A DNA stretch of 64,000 nucleotides, taken from contig NZ_JAVRHM010000005.1 of NCBI RefSeq assembly GCF_031846525.1, forward strand, positions 138,189 through 202,188. Reading direction: 5' to 3'. This stretch comes from Autumnicola patrickiae (GTDB lineage: Bacteria > Bacteroidota > Bacteroidia > Flavobacteriales > Flavobacteriaceae). The translations under genes were made by a program, and so were the position numbers. The notes beneath the pieces are model-generated. The model made no database searches. It was given only the letters and a program-made list of their open reading frames with translations, and was not told where the DNA came from. Numbering within the stretch: position 1 is the stretch's first letter; the number at the start of each line of letters is the position of its first letter. Positions 18,652 through 28,048 of the stretch are shown piece after piece.

Positions 18652-19899
18652 TTAAAATGATAATCTTTCAGAGTCCAGTTTAATAAATATAAAAAGGAGG
18701 ATGGTAAAACCCCATAGCCCGGAACCTCCATAGCTTAAGAAAGGGAGAGGGATTCCAACTGTAGGAAAAACGCCAATTACCATCCCGATATTTACCAGGA
18801 AGTGCATAAAAATTATTCCTGCCACACTATAGCCATAAACCCTGTGAAATTGATTTTTTTGTCTTTCAGCAAGAATAATAAGTCGCAATAAAAGTGCGAC
18901 AAAGAGGATTATGAGCAGTGAACTGCCAACAAAACCCCATTCTTCTCCAACTGTACTGAATATGTAGTCTGTATGCTGCTCCGGGACAAAATGTCCTTTA
19001 GTTTGTGTGCCTTCGGTCCATCCTTTCCCGGTCCATCCCCCACTACCTATAGCGATTTCACTTTGATTAGTGTTATATCCAATTCCGCGGGAATCCACTT
19101 CCTTTCCCAACACAATATTAAACCGATCGCGGTGGTGTTGCTTAAAAACATTTTCGAATACATAATTTACTGAGAAGGAAAAGCCAATTGCCACTATGCT
19201 AATGAGTAAATACTTAAATGTACTGGGTCGCTTTCTTTTGTTAATAAAGTAAAGTAACATTATCGTAAGTAAAGTACCACCTATCACCCAATAAGGACCA
19301 AAAAGAAGTGTGGTTACAAAGAGTAGGACAGCAAGAAAACCTAGAAGGATATATTCAACGTGGAGACCTTCCCGGTATAGGGGAAAAATAAATGAAAAAT
19401 AAATAAGGGCACTTCCCGCATCTGGCTGCATGAGCACCAGGAAAACGGGGATTCCAATAATTAAAAAAACCTTTAGTTGATCTGAAAAATTCTGTAGCTT
19501 AACATCAATCCCGCTAAGGTATTTAGCCACGGCAAGCGATGTGGCTACCTTGGCAAATTCAGCTGGTTGTAAACTTATCCCTCCAATCACATACCATGCA
19601 GTTTGTCCCGCAATTGTTTTTCCGAAAACAAATAAGCCTGCCAGTAAAACAATATTTATAACATAAATAACACTGGCGAAACGTTGATAGAACTTGGCTT
19701 CTATAGACAGGATTATAATAATCAACAAGAAGCTTAGTCCAATCCAGAGTGCCTGCTTTCCATGAACTTCATTGAGGTCAAAATAAGATGGTGAGGTGCC
19801 GCTTAAAGATGCAGAATAAATGTTGGCCCATCCAAAAAGTACCAGTGCCAGATAAATTAAAATGCTTGTCCAGTCGAATCCTACTGAGCTTTTAGCCAT
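18652..19899 (-). CDS. rodA: rod shape-determining protein RodA (SEDS glycosyltransferase)
   Basis: 415 residues, about ten membrane helices. SEDS signatures are clear: the large periplasmic loop with GIGYNTNQSEIAIGSGG and GHFVPEQHTDYIFSTVGEEW, then the C-terminal PFLSYGGSGLWG motif. RodA polymerises lipid II glycan strands during side-wall elongation, paired with PBP2. It lies 1 bp after mrdA and is the last gene of mreB-mreC-mreD-mrdA-rodA. Confidence 0.95.
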   Translation of the reverse strand: MAKSSVGFDWTSILIYLALVLFGWANIYSASLSGTSPSYFDLNEVHGKQALWIGLSFLLIIIILSIEAKFYQRFASVIYVINIVLLAGLFVFGKTIAGQTAWYVIGGISLQPAEFAKVATSLAVAKYLSGIDVKLQNFSDQLKVFLIIGIPVFLVLMQPDAGSALIYFSFIFPLYREGLHVEYILLGFLAVLLFVTTLLFGPYWVIGGTLLTIMLLYFINKRKRPSTFKYLLISIVAIGFSFSVNYVFENVFKQHHRDRFNIVLGKEVDSRGIGYNTNQSEIAIGSGGWTGKGWTEGTQTKGHFVPEQHTDYIFSTVGEEWGFVGSSLLIILFVALLLRLIILAERQKNQFHRVYGYSVAGIIFMHFLVNIGMVIGVFPTVGIPLPFLSYGGSGLWGFTILLFIFIKLDSERLSF

Positions 19900-19900
19900 A

Positions 19901-21769
19901 CTAACGGTTAATTATAAAAGGTTCTCCGCTTAATGGTTTGGCATATTCGTCCTGAAGGCTGTGAGATAGGATCCAATCCTCCATATCTGTTCTGGTAATA
20001 TTTCCACGAATATATTTTTCTATCATAAGGCTGGCAATCCTGCCTGCATATCTGCTTCCCCAATAACCATTTTCAACAAAAACAGCAATTGCGATCTTGG
20101 GATTATCCACCGGGGCAAAAGCAACAAATATCGAGTGATCTGTCAGCTGCGTTCTTTTACCATCTATTCTCGTAAAATTCTCGGCTGTTCCAGTTTTTCC
20201 GGCAATTTCGATCCCGGGAATTCTTAGAGTTGAAGCTGTGCCATTGGTATAAACCTGATGCATTCCTTCTACTATAGGTTCAAAATGCTTTGGATCTATA
20301 GTGGTATGGTTTTTAACCGTGAATTTCTCATCCTTTATTTTTTTACCATCTATTTCTTTAAGTAAATGCGGAGTATAATACCATCCTCTGTTTGCAATAG
20401 TGGCGGTCATGTTTGCCAGCTGTATTGGCGTAAGTAATACTTCGCCCTGCCCAATCGCATTGGATAAAGTAGCTGTTGAATACCACTTATAGGTGGGATA
20501 ATTATAAATCCTGTTATAATATTCAGAATCCGGAATTTTTCCCGGTCTTCCGTTCTGAAGGTCATTTCCTAAATAATCTCCCAGTCCGAAACTTTTTAAA
20601 TGAGCATTCCATCTATCGATCCCTTCCTGTGGAGTAGGATATTTTTCAATAATCCTTCGGTAAACATTGGCAAAATAGGCATTACAGGAATTAGCGATCC
20701 CCGGTATCATGTCCAACGGACTAGGGTGAGCGTGACAACCCATTTTACGACCTCTTCCATAGCTGTAACCATGATTACAGGAGAATTTATCATCAAGGTC
20801 CACAACACCTTCCTGAAGTCCTATTAGGCCAGTCATTGTTTTAAATGGAGATCCTGGGGGATATTCAGCCAGGAGCCCGCGGTCATAGAGAGGTTGGGCA
20901 ATGGTATCGTACCAGAGTTTTGTGAAATTTTCTGAGCGTTTCCTGCCTACAAGCTTAGCGGGATCATAGTTTGGAGCTGTAACAAGCGATAGAATTTCGC
21001 CTGAAGACGGCTCGATAGCAACAATTCCGCCACGCTTATTTTCCATTAATTTTTCTCCATAGGCCTGTAAAGTAGCATCTATGGAAATCTTTAAATCTTT
21101 TCCTTTCTCGGGAAGCGTATCAAAAATACCTTCTTTATAAGGACCTATATCTCTGTTGAACCTGTCCTTCTGAATATGTTTTACGCCTTTTACTCCCCGA
21201 AGTAACTCTTCATACTGCTGTTCAACACCTTGCCTGCCCATCAAATCCCCGGAAATATAATATGGGTTGTTATTTACAGTCTTTTGGTTTACTTCAGAAA
21301 TATATCCCAAAATATTCGCACTATGATCTACCTGGTAATCCCTTAAAGATCGCTTCTGAATATAAAATCCGTCATATTTCCGCATTTTCTCCTGCAGGTA
21401 GGCATATTCCCCTTTGGTAAGCTGAGGTACGACCACTGAAGGTAGCATTGGTGAATATATTTTAGCCTTATCCAATTTTTTTCCGAGCTGGTCGGGTGTA
21501 AGACTAAGAATTTCACAAAATTCTGTAGTGTCAAAAGGTTTTAAATTTCTTGGGATCACCATAACATCGTAAGAAGGCTGGTTGGAAACCATTAAGTCAC
21601 CGTTACGGTCGTATATGTAACCGCGCTGCGGATAATCATATACCACCTTAATGGCATTATTTTGAGATCTTAGGGCAAAAGAAGTATCCACAACCTGTAG
21701 ATAAAACAAGCGGCCAAGAAAAATAATTCCGGTGGTGATTATTAATATGTAAAGGAGTACTCTTCTCAT
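19901..21769 (-). CDS. mrdA: penicillin-binding protein 2 (elongation transpeptidase)
   Basis: 622 residues. One N-terminal membrane anchor (about 4-22), a dimerisation/pedestal region (about 45-220) and the transpeptidase domain. The three active-site motifs are Ser307-PFK310, Ser361-CN and Lys525-TGT. It cross-links peptidoglycan during elongation and partners RodA, encoded next. The start overlaps the mreD stop by 4 bp. Confidence 0.95.
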   Translation of the reverse strand: MRRVLLYILIITTGIIFLGRLFYLQVVDTSFALRSQNNAIKVVYDYPQRGYIYDRNGDLMVSNQPSYDVMVIPRNLKPFDTTEFCEILSLTPDQLGKKLDKAKIYSPMLPSVVVPQLTKGEYAYLQEKMRKYDGFYIQKRSLRDYQVDHSANILGYISEVNQKTVNNNPYYISGDLMGRQGVEQQYEELLRGVKGVKHIQKDRFNRDIGPYKEGIFDTLPEKGKDLKISIDATLQAYGEKLMENKRGGIVAIEPSSGEILSLVTAPNYDPAKLVGRKRSENFTKLWYDTIAQPLYDRGLLAEYPPGSPFKTMTGLIGLQEGVVDLDDKFSCNHGYSYGRGRKMGCHAHPSPLDMIPGIANSCNAYFANVYRRIIEKYPTPQEGIDRWNAHLKSFGLGDYLGNDLQNGRPGKIPDSEYYNRIYNYPTYKWYSTATLSNAIGQGEVLLTPIQLANMTATIANRGWYYTPHLLKEIDGKKIKDEKFTVKNHTTIDPKHFEPIVEGMHQVYTNGTASTLRIPGIEIAGKTGTAENFTRIDGKRTQLTDHSIFVAFAPVDNPKIAIAVFVENGYWGSRYAGRIASLMIEKYIRGNITRTDMEDWILSHSLQDEYAKPLSGEPFIINR

Positions 21770-22272
21770 CTAAATTTTTTACTGAATAGAGCGAGGCTCA
21801 GGAAAACTAAAATTATTGTAAAAATACTAGAGTATAAAGTCTTTTCCAGAATTAATAGAACATGGTTAAAACTAAACATTTCCAGTGAAAAAAGTACTAA
21901 ATGGTGAATAACAACCATTAGAAAAATATAGCTCAACTTTGCTCCAAACGGCGTGGCAGAAAGGCGCAAGGTTTGGTGATCATAACTAATTCCAAAAGAA
22001 AATCGTAAAAATTGCGGGCGAATAAAAGCAGCTATTAAACAGGCTGCAGCATGGATCCCGCCGCTGTCCTCAAAAACATCAATACTTATGCCAAGGAGGA
22101 AAGCTAATAAAAGGAATAAGCTTCTATTGGAATTAAAAGGATAAAGAAGAATGAACAGAAAATATAGATAAGGGTTTATAAACCCTAGGAAGTTTATATT
22201 ATTCAGCACCAGGACCTGTAGGAAAATCAGACCAAAAAAACGGGCAATATTTGATATGGTGCTGCTATTCAT
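21766..22272 (-). CDS. mreD: rod shape-determining protein MreD
   Basis: 168 residues, almost wholly hydrophobic with five to six predicted helices, typical of MreD. Identity rests mainly on position between mreC and mrdA (8-bp and 4-bp overlaps) plus the characteristic RSLFLLLAFLLGISIDVFED segment. It is part of the inner-membrane elongasome scaffold. Confidence 0.9.
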   Translation of the reverse strand: MNSSTISNIARFFGLIFLQVLVLNNINFLGFINPYLYFLFILLYPFNSNRSLFLLLAFLLGISIDVFEDSGGIHAAACLIAAFIRPQFLRFSFGISYDHQTLRLSATPFGAKLSYIFLMVVIHHLVLFSLEMFSFNHVLLILEKTLYSSIFTIILVFLSLALFSKKFR

Positions 22273-23086
22273 TTTGTTGTTCCAGAGCCTCGATTTCTTC
22301 TTTGTTTCTGTTTTCTATTACATAGACATAACCAATATTGGTCATATCATTAAATAGATTGATGTTTATTGTATAATAACTACCGGTGGCATCCAGGCTA
22401 AAATCCTCTATACTACCAATAGGAAGACCTTTTGGAAAAATTAAAGATCGTCCTCCTGTAACGATAGTATCTCCTGTTTTTACAGGAGCCTGCCTTGGTA
22501 CATCTATTAACTGTATAATATTCGGATCTTTACCATCCCAGATTAAACTTCCAAAATGGTTGGTCTTGTTAAGCTGGGCGTTGATTTTCGACCGACTATT
22601 TAATATTGAAATTACCCGGGAAAAATTACCATTTACACGATCTACAATTCCAATAATGCCCTGGCTAGTAATCACACCATATTCGGGAACGATGCCATCA
22701 TTCTCTCCTTTGTCTATAGTTAGATAATTGTCGAGTTTTGAATAGTTATTATTAATAACTGTAGCTGCCCTAAAAAAATAATCCCCTCTAAAGGAGGTAG
22801 TATCAAGATAACTTTCTACCGCAGTAGTGTCAGTTAAATTCGTAAGAATATTCCGAAGTTCTTTGTTTTCTTCCAGAAGGCGCTTGTTGTATTCGTCAAG
22901 GTGCAGATATGTCTGGAAATCATTTGCCCAGGAATAGACGCCGCCTGTAACAGCGTTGGCAGAACTTATAAACTTGCTTTTGTGAAAGGAGTGGGTCTGA
23001 ATAGTTAAAAACAAAGACAGCGCAAGCAGTAATAAGAAAAGAATATTGTTCTTATTCTGGATAAGAAAATTAAAAATCTGCTGCAT
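22265..23086 (-). CDS. mreC: rod shape-determining protein MreC
   Basis: 273 residues. One N-terminal membrane helix (about 13-30), a coiled-coil stretch (about 60-85, rich in Glu/Leu/Lys) and two beta domains typical of MreC (DNYLTIDKGENDGI, GDTIVTGGRSLIFPKGLPIG). It links MreB to PBP2/RodA from the periplasmic side. Overlaps mreD by 8 bp, and 14 bp separate it from mreB. Confidence 0.94.
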   Translation of the reverse strand: MQQIFNFLIQNKNNILFLLLLALSLFLTIQTHSFHKSKFISSANAVTGGVYSWANDFQTYLHLDEYNKRLLEENKELRNILTNLTDTTAVESYLDTTSFRGDYFFRAATVINNNYSKLDNYLTIDKGENDGIVPEYGVITSQGIIGIVDRVNGNFSRVISILNSRSKINAQLNKTNHFGSLIWDGKDPNIIQLIDVPRQAPVKTGDTIVTGGRSLIFPKGLPIGSIEDFSLDATGSYYTININLFNDMTNIGYVYVIENRNKEEIEALEQQNE

Positions 23087-23100
23087 AACACGCTATTTCC

Positions 23101-24129
23101 CTATTTAATCAATATCCCTTTGTAGCGATGTAATGTTTTTAGGGTTATTCCGGTACCTCTTACAACGGCTCTCAAAGGATCTTCCGCAATGTAAACGGGT
23201 AAATCTGTTTTTTGTGATAATCTTTTATCCAAACCTCTAAGCATAGAACCTCCACCTGCGAGATAAATTCCGGTATTATAAATATCGGCAGCCAGTTCTG
23301 GTGGTGTTTGGGATAAAGTTTCCATTACTGCATCTTCTATACGAAGAATGGATTTGTCCAGTGCTTTGGCAATCTCACGGTAAGAAATATTCACCTGTTT
23401 AGGTTTTCCGGTAAGTAAATCCCGTCCCTGTACACTCATTTCGTCTGGTGGGACTTCAAGATCTTCAGTGGCAGCACCTATCTGAATTTTAATTTTTTCC
23501 GCAGTACGTTCCCCTACATAAAGGTTATGCTGCGTACGCATATAATAAACAATGTCATTGGTGAAAACGTCTCCTGCAACTTTAACCGATTTGTCACAAA
23601 CAATCCCTCCAAGGGCGATAACTGCAATTTCTGTAGTACCACCTCCTATATCCACAATCATATTACCTTTTGGCTGCATAATATCCACCCCAATTCCAAT
23701 TGCAGCAGCCATAGGCTCATGTATAAGATAAACCTCTTTCCCGTTTACACGCTCTGCGCTTTCTTTTACCGCACGCATTTCCACCTCTGTAATTCCAGAT
23801 GGGATACAAATTACCATACGAAGGGCAGGAGTAAAGAGTTTTTTCTTTAGTGCCGGGATTTCTTTAATAAACATCGTAAGCATTTTCTCACTTGCGTCGA
23901 AATCGGCAATTACTCCATCTTTTAAGGGGCGAATGGTCTTGATGTTTTCATGGGTTTTACCCTGCATCATGGCGGCTTCTTTTCCTACCGCGGTAATTTT
24001 TCCAGTAGTCCTGTCGCGGGCTACTATGGAAGGACTGTCTACCACAACTTTATCATTATGAATGATAAGTGTATTCGCAGTTCCTAAATCTATTGCTATT
24101 TCTTCAATGAGAAAATCGAAAAATCCCAT
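23101..24129 (-). CDS. mreB: actin-like rod shape protein MreB
   Basis: 342 residues, complete actin fold: IDLGTANTLI (phosphate 1, near residues 14-23), IVDIGGGTTEIAVI (phosphate 2) and TGIYLAGGGSMLRG (adenosine motif). It forms membrane-bound filaments that guide cell-wall elongation. First gene of the rod operon. purH ends 39 bp upstream with no obvious terminator between, so read-through from purH is possible, although a near-consensus box TACATTTA lies in that gap. Confidence 0.96.
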   Translation of the reverse strand: MGFFDFLIEEIAIDLGTANTLIIHNDKVVVDSPSIVARDRTTGKITAVGKEAAMMQGKTHENIKTIRPLKDGVIADFDASEKMLTMFIKEIPALKKKLFTPALRMVICIPSGITEVEMRAVKESAERVNGKEVYLIHEPMAAAIGIGVDIMQPKGNMIVDIGGGTTEIAVIALGGIVCDKSVKVAGDVFTNDIVYYMRTQHNLYVGERTAEKIKIQIGAATEDLEVPPDEMSVQGRDLLTGKPKQVNISYREIAKALDKSILRIEDAVMETLSQTPPELAADIYNTGIYLAGGGSMLRGLDKRLSQKTDLPVYIAEDPLRAVVRGTGITLKTLHRYKGILIK

Positions 24130-24168
24130 ATAATAATTGTGTGTTGAGGTTTGGTAAATGTACTAAAA

Positions 24169-25701
24169 TTAATGTTTGAAATGACGTGTTCCCGTCAGCA
24201 CCATTGCAATATTATTTTGGCTACAGTAGTCTATACTGTCTTTGTCTTTTATCGAGCCACCGGGCTGTATAACTGCCGATATTCCTGCGTCACCCGCAAT
24301 TTCAACACAGTCTGGAAAAGGGAAAAAAGCATCACTTGCCATTACCGCTCCTGTTAAATCAAAATCGAACGAATTTGCTTTTTCAATACTGTGGCGCAGC
24401 GCATCCACACGGGATGTTTGTCCTGTACCGCTCGCCAAAAGTTGTTTGTTTTTCGCTAAAACGATAGTATTCGATTTGGTGTGCTTGCAAATCTTAGAAG
24501 CAAATATCATATCAGATAACTCCTTATCTGTAGGTTTATTCTCTGTTGCAAAAGTTAAATCTTCAACAGAATCTGTGATATTGTCTTTATCCTGAACTAA
24601 AACGCCATTAAGACAGGTTCTTACCTGATGTTGCGGCAGTTCTGTTTCCTTCTGAACAAGTAAAATCCTGTTCTTTTTTCCTTTTAAAATTTCTTCTGCT
24701 TCCGAAGAAAAAGAAGGAGCGATCACCACTTCACAAAATAACTTGTGTATTTCTTCTGCAGTCGCTTTATCAATTTCCACATTACTAATCAATATTCCGC
24801 CGAAAGCTGAAACAGGATCACCGGCCAAAGCATCTAAATAGGCTTGGTGAATGCTATCTCTTTGTGCTAATCCGCATGCGTTATTATGCTTCAAAATTGC
24901 AAAAGTAGGAGCGTCTGCTTGAAATTCACTCATCAGGTTTACCGCTGCATCTACATCGAGAAGGTTGTTGTAGGAAAGTTCTTTTCCGTGAAGTTTATCG
25001 AATATCTCCTTAAATTTACCAAAAAAAGTTCCTTTTTGATGTGGATTCTCACCATATCGCAAAGCTTTTGCAGTCAGGATACTTTCTTTGTATGCGGGAA
25101 TTTCTATTTCAGTATTAAAATAGTTGAAGATCGCAGTGTCATAGTGAGAGGAAATGTTGAAGGCTTTAGCTGCAAATTTCTTACGATCTGCAAGGCTCGT
25201 TTCTCCATTTTTCTCATTTAGCAATCCTTCAAATTCCTGGTAATCATTTACTGAAGAAACGCAAATTACATCCTTAAAATTCTTCGCTGCTGCACGGATT
25301 AAAGAAATTCCGCCAATGTCAATTTTTTCTATAATATCCTGTTCTGAAGCACCGGAAGCAACGGTTTTTTCAAAAGGATATAAATCCACAATCACAATGT
25401 CTATTTGAGGAATCTCAAATTTTTCCAATTCGCTAACGTCACTTTCATTATCCTGGCGGTTAAGAATTCCTCCAAAAACTTTTGGATGAAGGGTTTTTAC
25501 CCTTCCACCCAGAATTGATGGGTAAGAAGTAACATCTTCAACAGGAATTACTTTAATTCCAAGATCCTTTATAAATTGCTCGGTACCACCGGTAGAATAA
25601 ATGGTAATCCCAAGATCATTTAATTTTTTGGCGATTGGTGCTAAACCTTCTTTACTGAAAACAGAAATTAGGGCAGATTTAGCTTGTTTTAAGTTACTCA
25701 T
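24169..25701 (-). CDS. purH: bifunctional AICAR formyltransferase / IMP cyclohydrolase
   Basis: 510 residues. N-terminal MGS-like IMP cyclohydrolase domain (about 1-195, with STGGTEQFIKDLG and SILGGRVKTLHPKVFGGIL) and C-terminal AICAR transformylase domain (about 200-510, with KALRYGENPHQKG and CKHTKSNTIVLAKN). It performs the last two steps of purine synthesis. Length and motif order are standard. Confidence 0.97.
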   Translation of the reverse strand: MSNLKQAKSALISVFSKEGLAPIAKKLNDLGITIYSTGGTEQFIKDLGIKVIPVEDVTSYPSILGGRVKTLHPKVFGGILNRQDNESDVSELEKFEIPQIDIVIVDLYPFEKTVASGASEQDIIEKIDIGGISLIRAAAKNFKDVICVSSVNDYQEFEGLLNEKNGETSLADRKKFAAKAFNISSHYDTAIFNYFNTEIEIPAYKESILTAKALRYGENPHQKGTFFGKFKEIFDKLHGKELSYNNLLDVDAAVNLMSEFQADAPTFAILKHNNACGLAQRDSIHQAYLDALAGDPVSAFGGILISNVEIDKATAEEIHKLFCEVVIAPSFSSEAEEILKGKKNRILLVQKETELPQHQVRTCLNGVLVQDKDNITDSVEDLTFATENKPTDKELSDMIFASKICKHTKSNTIVLAKNKQLLASGTGQTSRVDALRHSIEKANSFDFDLTGAVMASDAFFPFPDCVEIAGDAGISAVIQPGGSIKDKDSIDYCSQNNIAMVLTGTRHFKH

Positions 25702-25723
25702 TATGTTGTGTTTGTTAGGGTGG

Positions 25724-25731
25724 CAAAAGTA
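25724..25731 (-). promoter_or_regulatory. -7 box TACTTTTG for purH
   Basis: Exact TAnnTTTG match on the minus strand, 22 bp upstream of the purH ATG. Confidence 0.55.
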
Positions 25732-25844
25732 AGTAATTCACTCAAAAATATTAAAGGCTGTTGTTCTTATTTGTAAAGAAATTTTGTAACGAATAATTAA
25801 TGCCGTCGTCTTATCTGTAATCCCTAAAAAAACAGTGGTTTCTC

Positions 25845-27098
25845 ATGCTTATTTATCTTAGAGTTTTAAAGGAAAGTTTCTTTTTTGCATTAAATGCACT
25901 TCGGAATAACAAACTGCGTACTTTTCTTTCTTTGCTGGGAGTTACAATAGGGATATTTTCCATTATCGCGGTACTTGCTGCCGTAGACTCTTTGGAACGG
26001 GAGGTGAAAGGTAGTCTTAGTGCATTAGATAACAGTACCGTAATTGTTATGAAATACTCTTTTGGTGCTACAGATATTCCACAATGGAAAAGAGAGCAGT
26101 TTCCCAATGTTTCTTATGATGAATACCAGCACCTTACTCGTAGTGTTCCAGATGTGGAAGCTTCGACTTTCGCTCAGGGTGTGCCAGATGAATCCATCAA
26201 ATTTAAAGATATTACCAGTACTGGTGTTAGTGTAATTGCTATTACCAGCGGTTACTACGATATTGAAGAATTTGAAATTGCCGAAGGACGATTTTTTAAT
26301 GAATCTGAATCTGCCAGTGGAGCACCTGTAATTGTTATGGGCTACGAAATTGCCAATAACCTTTTTGAAAATACTAATCCGTTAGGAAAGCAGGTTAGGA
26401 TGTATGGCAGGAGGTTAACGGTGATTGGTGTCCTGGAAAAACAAGGGTCCGGATTATTTGGAGATTCCCGGGATGGCCAGGTGATGGTGCCGGTGAACTT
26501 AACGCGCCGGATATTCGGAGATAATAATCAGAATATTTTTGCACAAATAGTTCTAAAGCCTGAAGATGGAGTAGATAATGACGAATTTCTTGCCGTAGTT
26601 GAGCAGCAACTTAGGAATTACAGAGGGTTAAAACCAGATGAAGTCAATACTTTTTTTGTTAACCAGGTTCAGGGATTTGCAGATACAATAGACGTAATCA
26701 CTGGGCAACTCAACGTTATCGGTTTAATAATTAGCGGATTTTCACTTTTAGTGGGTGGCTTTGGAATTGCAAACATCATGTTCGTAAGTGTAAAGGAGCG
26801 AACTAATTTAATCGGAATTCAAAAATCGCTGGGAGCCAAGAACCGCTTTATTTTGTCACAATTTCTGTTTGAAGCCATAATTCTGTCGGTGATTGGAGGA
26901 TTAATCGGACTATTCTTTGTTTGGGTGGTTTCTCTTATTGCTTCGCAGTTTACCGGGGATTTTGAATTTGTGCTTTCTCCAACTAATATTTTGATTGGAA
27001 CGGTAGTTTCTGCAGTTATCGGTCTTATTTCCGGAATTATTCCGGCTGTTTCCGCTTCAAGATTAGATCCCGTGGAAGCAATCAGGACAGGAATGTGA
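25845..27098 (+). CDS. MacB-type ABC transporter permease
   Basis: 417 residues. One N-terminal helix, a large periplasmic MacB_PCD domain (about 50-270), then three C-terminal helices of the FtsX type with GGFGIANIMFVSVKERT and the ending SASRLDPVEAIRTGM, both diagnostic of MacB/LolC-like permeases. No ATPase gene is adjacent, so its partner is elsewhere. The substrate is unknown; the family exports lipoproteins, peptides or macrolides. It is followed by a repeat-rich gap without a clear hairpin terminator. Confidence 0.88.
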   Translation: MLIYLRVLKESFFFALNALRNNKLRTFLSLLGVTIGIFSIIAVLAAVDSLEREVKGSLSALDNSTVIVMKYSFGATDIPQWKREQFPNVSYDEYQHLTRSVPDVEASTFAQGVPDESIKFKDITSTGVSVIAITSGYYDIEEFEIAEGRFFNESESASGAPVIVMGYEIANNLFENTNPLGKQVRMYGRRLTVIGVLEKQGSGLFGDSRDGQVMVPVNLTRRIFGDNNQNIFAQIVLKPEDGVDNDEFLAVVEQQLRNYRGLKPDEVNTFFVNQVQGFADTIDVITGQLNVIGLIISGFSLLVGGFGIANIMFVSVKERTNLIGIQKSLGAKNRFILSQFLFEAIILSVIGGLIGLFFVWVVSLIASQFTGDFEFVLSPTNILIGTVVSAVIGLISGIIPAVSASRLDPVEAIRTGM

Positions 27099-27502
27099 TT
27101 TTTGAAGTTAGAAGTACGAGGTACGATATACATTAAATGTTGAATTTTAAATTTTGAATTTTCTTCCTCACTTCCTTTTGCCAGGAGTGAGTAGTGAGTA
27201 GTCTTTCCACTCTCCTCTCTCCACTATAACAGCATCCAAAAACTGCAATTATCGATCTCCTGAAAGTTGTTCCGCTTCGAACTACGAACAAAAAACTTCG
27301 AACTCCAAAGAGCATGCTCTAAATTGGCAATTATCGGCCTGCAGAGAAGGAAAAGAGTAAAAGGAGTGAAAAGTGAAGAGTGAGTAGTTCAATGAACTTT
27401 CCACTTTCCTCTCTCCACTATAAGAGCATTTAAAAACGGCAATTTTCGATCTCCTTAAATGAACCACGAACAAAGAACTCCGAACTCCAAACTCCAAACA
27501 AT
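27099..27502. repeat. heptamer-phased repeat region with a duplicated 57-bp unit
   Basis: No gene. At 27104-27131 four heptamers run in register (GAAGTTA GAAGTAC GAGGTAC GATATAC). At 27140-27160 there are TTGAATT TTAAATT TTGAATT. Near 27190 TGAGTAG occurs twice, near 27370 GTGAAAA GTGAAGA GTGAGTA, and near 27480 CCGAACT CCAAACT CCAAACA. A 57-bp unit occurs at 27205-27261 and 27399-27455 with 6 mismatches, 194 bp apart; both copies carry a GCAATT(A/T)TCGATCTCCT variant of the dispersed motif. Short frames here on the minus strand follow the repeats and are not genes. Confidence 0.75.
27325..27335 (-). repeat. GATAATTGCCA dispersed motif copy
   Basis: Exact minus-strand copy lying between the two 57-bp repeat units, each of which carries a one- or two-mismatch variant (27244 and 27439). 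Confidence 0.6.
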
Positions 27503-27961
27503 CTAAGCTACAATCCGTGCTACCTTCTCATTCACCCATTCTAAAAACGCTTCATCTTCTTGAGTAAAAGGATCGGGAGTATTGGAATCGATATCTATTT
27601 GTCCTATGTTCTCACCGTCTACAAAAAGGGGAACAACAATTTCTGCCTTTACATTTATACTGCAGGCGATATAGTTATCCTGTGCTTTAACATCTGGCAC
27701 CACAAAATTCTGGTTAGAAACAGCAACCTGACCACAGATACCTTTTCCGAAAGGAATTATGGTGTGATCTGTTGGTTCACCGGCAAAAGAATGTAATTTA
27801 AGTTCTTCTTTATCGCCATTCTTAAAATAAAAACCAACCCAGTCGTAATAATCCACATTCTCCCGCAATAGCTCGCAAATTTCAGTAAGTCGTTCTTCTA
27901 CAGAAGCCGAATTTCTTGCAATTATTTCTTCAACCTGGGTTTTTAATTTTTCAAATGCCAT
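27503..27961 (-). CDS. GAF-domain protein, free methionine-(R)-sulfoxide reductase type
   Basis: 152 residues, a single GAF domain. Cys76 (GKGICGQVA) and Cys100 (NYIACSIN) are 24 residues apart, the same spacing as Cys94 and Cys118 of E. coli fRMsr, and EIVVPLFV and IDIDSNTPDPF match the family. It would reduce free methionine-R-sulfoxide using thioredoxin. The third cysteine of the E. coli enzyme (Cys84) is absent, so catalysis is likely but not certain. Confidence 0.85.
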   Translation of the reverse strand: MAFEKLKTQVEEIIARNSASVEERLTEICELLRENVDYYDWVGFYFKNGDKEELKLHSFAGEPTDHTIIPFGKGICGQVAVSNQNFVVPDVKAQDNYIACSINVKAEIVVPLFVDGENIGQIDIDSNTPDPFTQEDEAFLEWVNEKVARIVA

Positions 27962-27977
27962 AGCTTTATATTTTCTG

Positions 27978-27985
27978 CAAAAGTA
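27978..27985 (-). promoter_or_regulatory. -7 box TACTTTTG for the fRMsr-like gene
   Basis: Exact TAnnTTTG match on the minus strand, 16 bp before the ATG at 27961. Divergent from the xrtF promoter 40 bp away. Confidence 0.6.
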
Positions 27986-28022
27986 TTTACTTTTTTATAG
28001 TCGGCAAGCTTTAGTATTTGTA

Positions 28023-28030
28023 TAAATTTG
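28023..28030 (+). promoter_or_regulatory. -7 box TAAATTTG for xrtF
   Basis: Exact TAnnTTTG match. It covers the TTG at 28028, the most upstream start of the xrtF frame, so translation probably begins further downstream. Confidence 0.5.
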
Positions 28031-28048
28031 TTAAAACCCATTACTTAT

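Noticed and set aside
27133..27497. two minus-strand reading frames of 60-71 codons
   Set aside because: They run through the heptamer repeats, have low-complexity translations (EVRSSLFVV repeats) and no conserved start context; they are repeat shadows.
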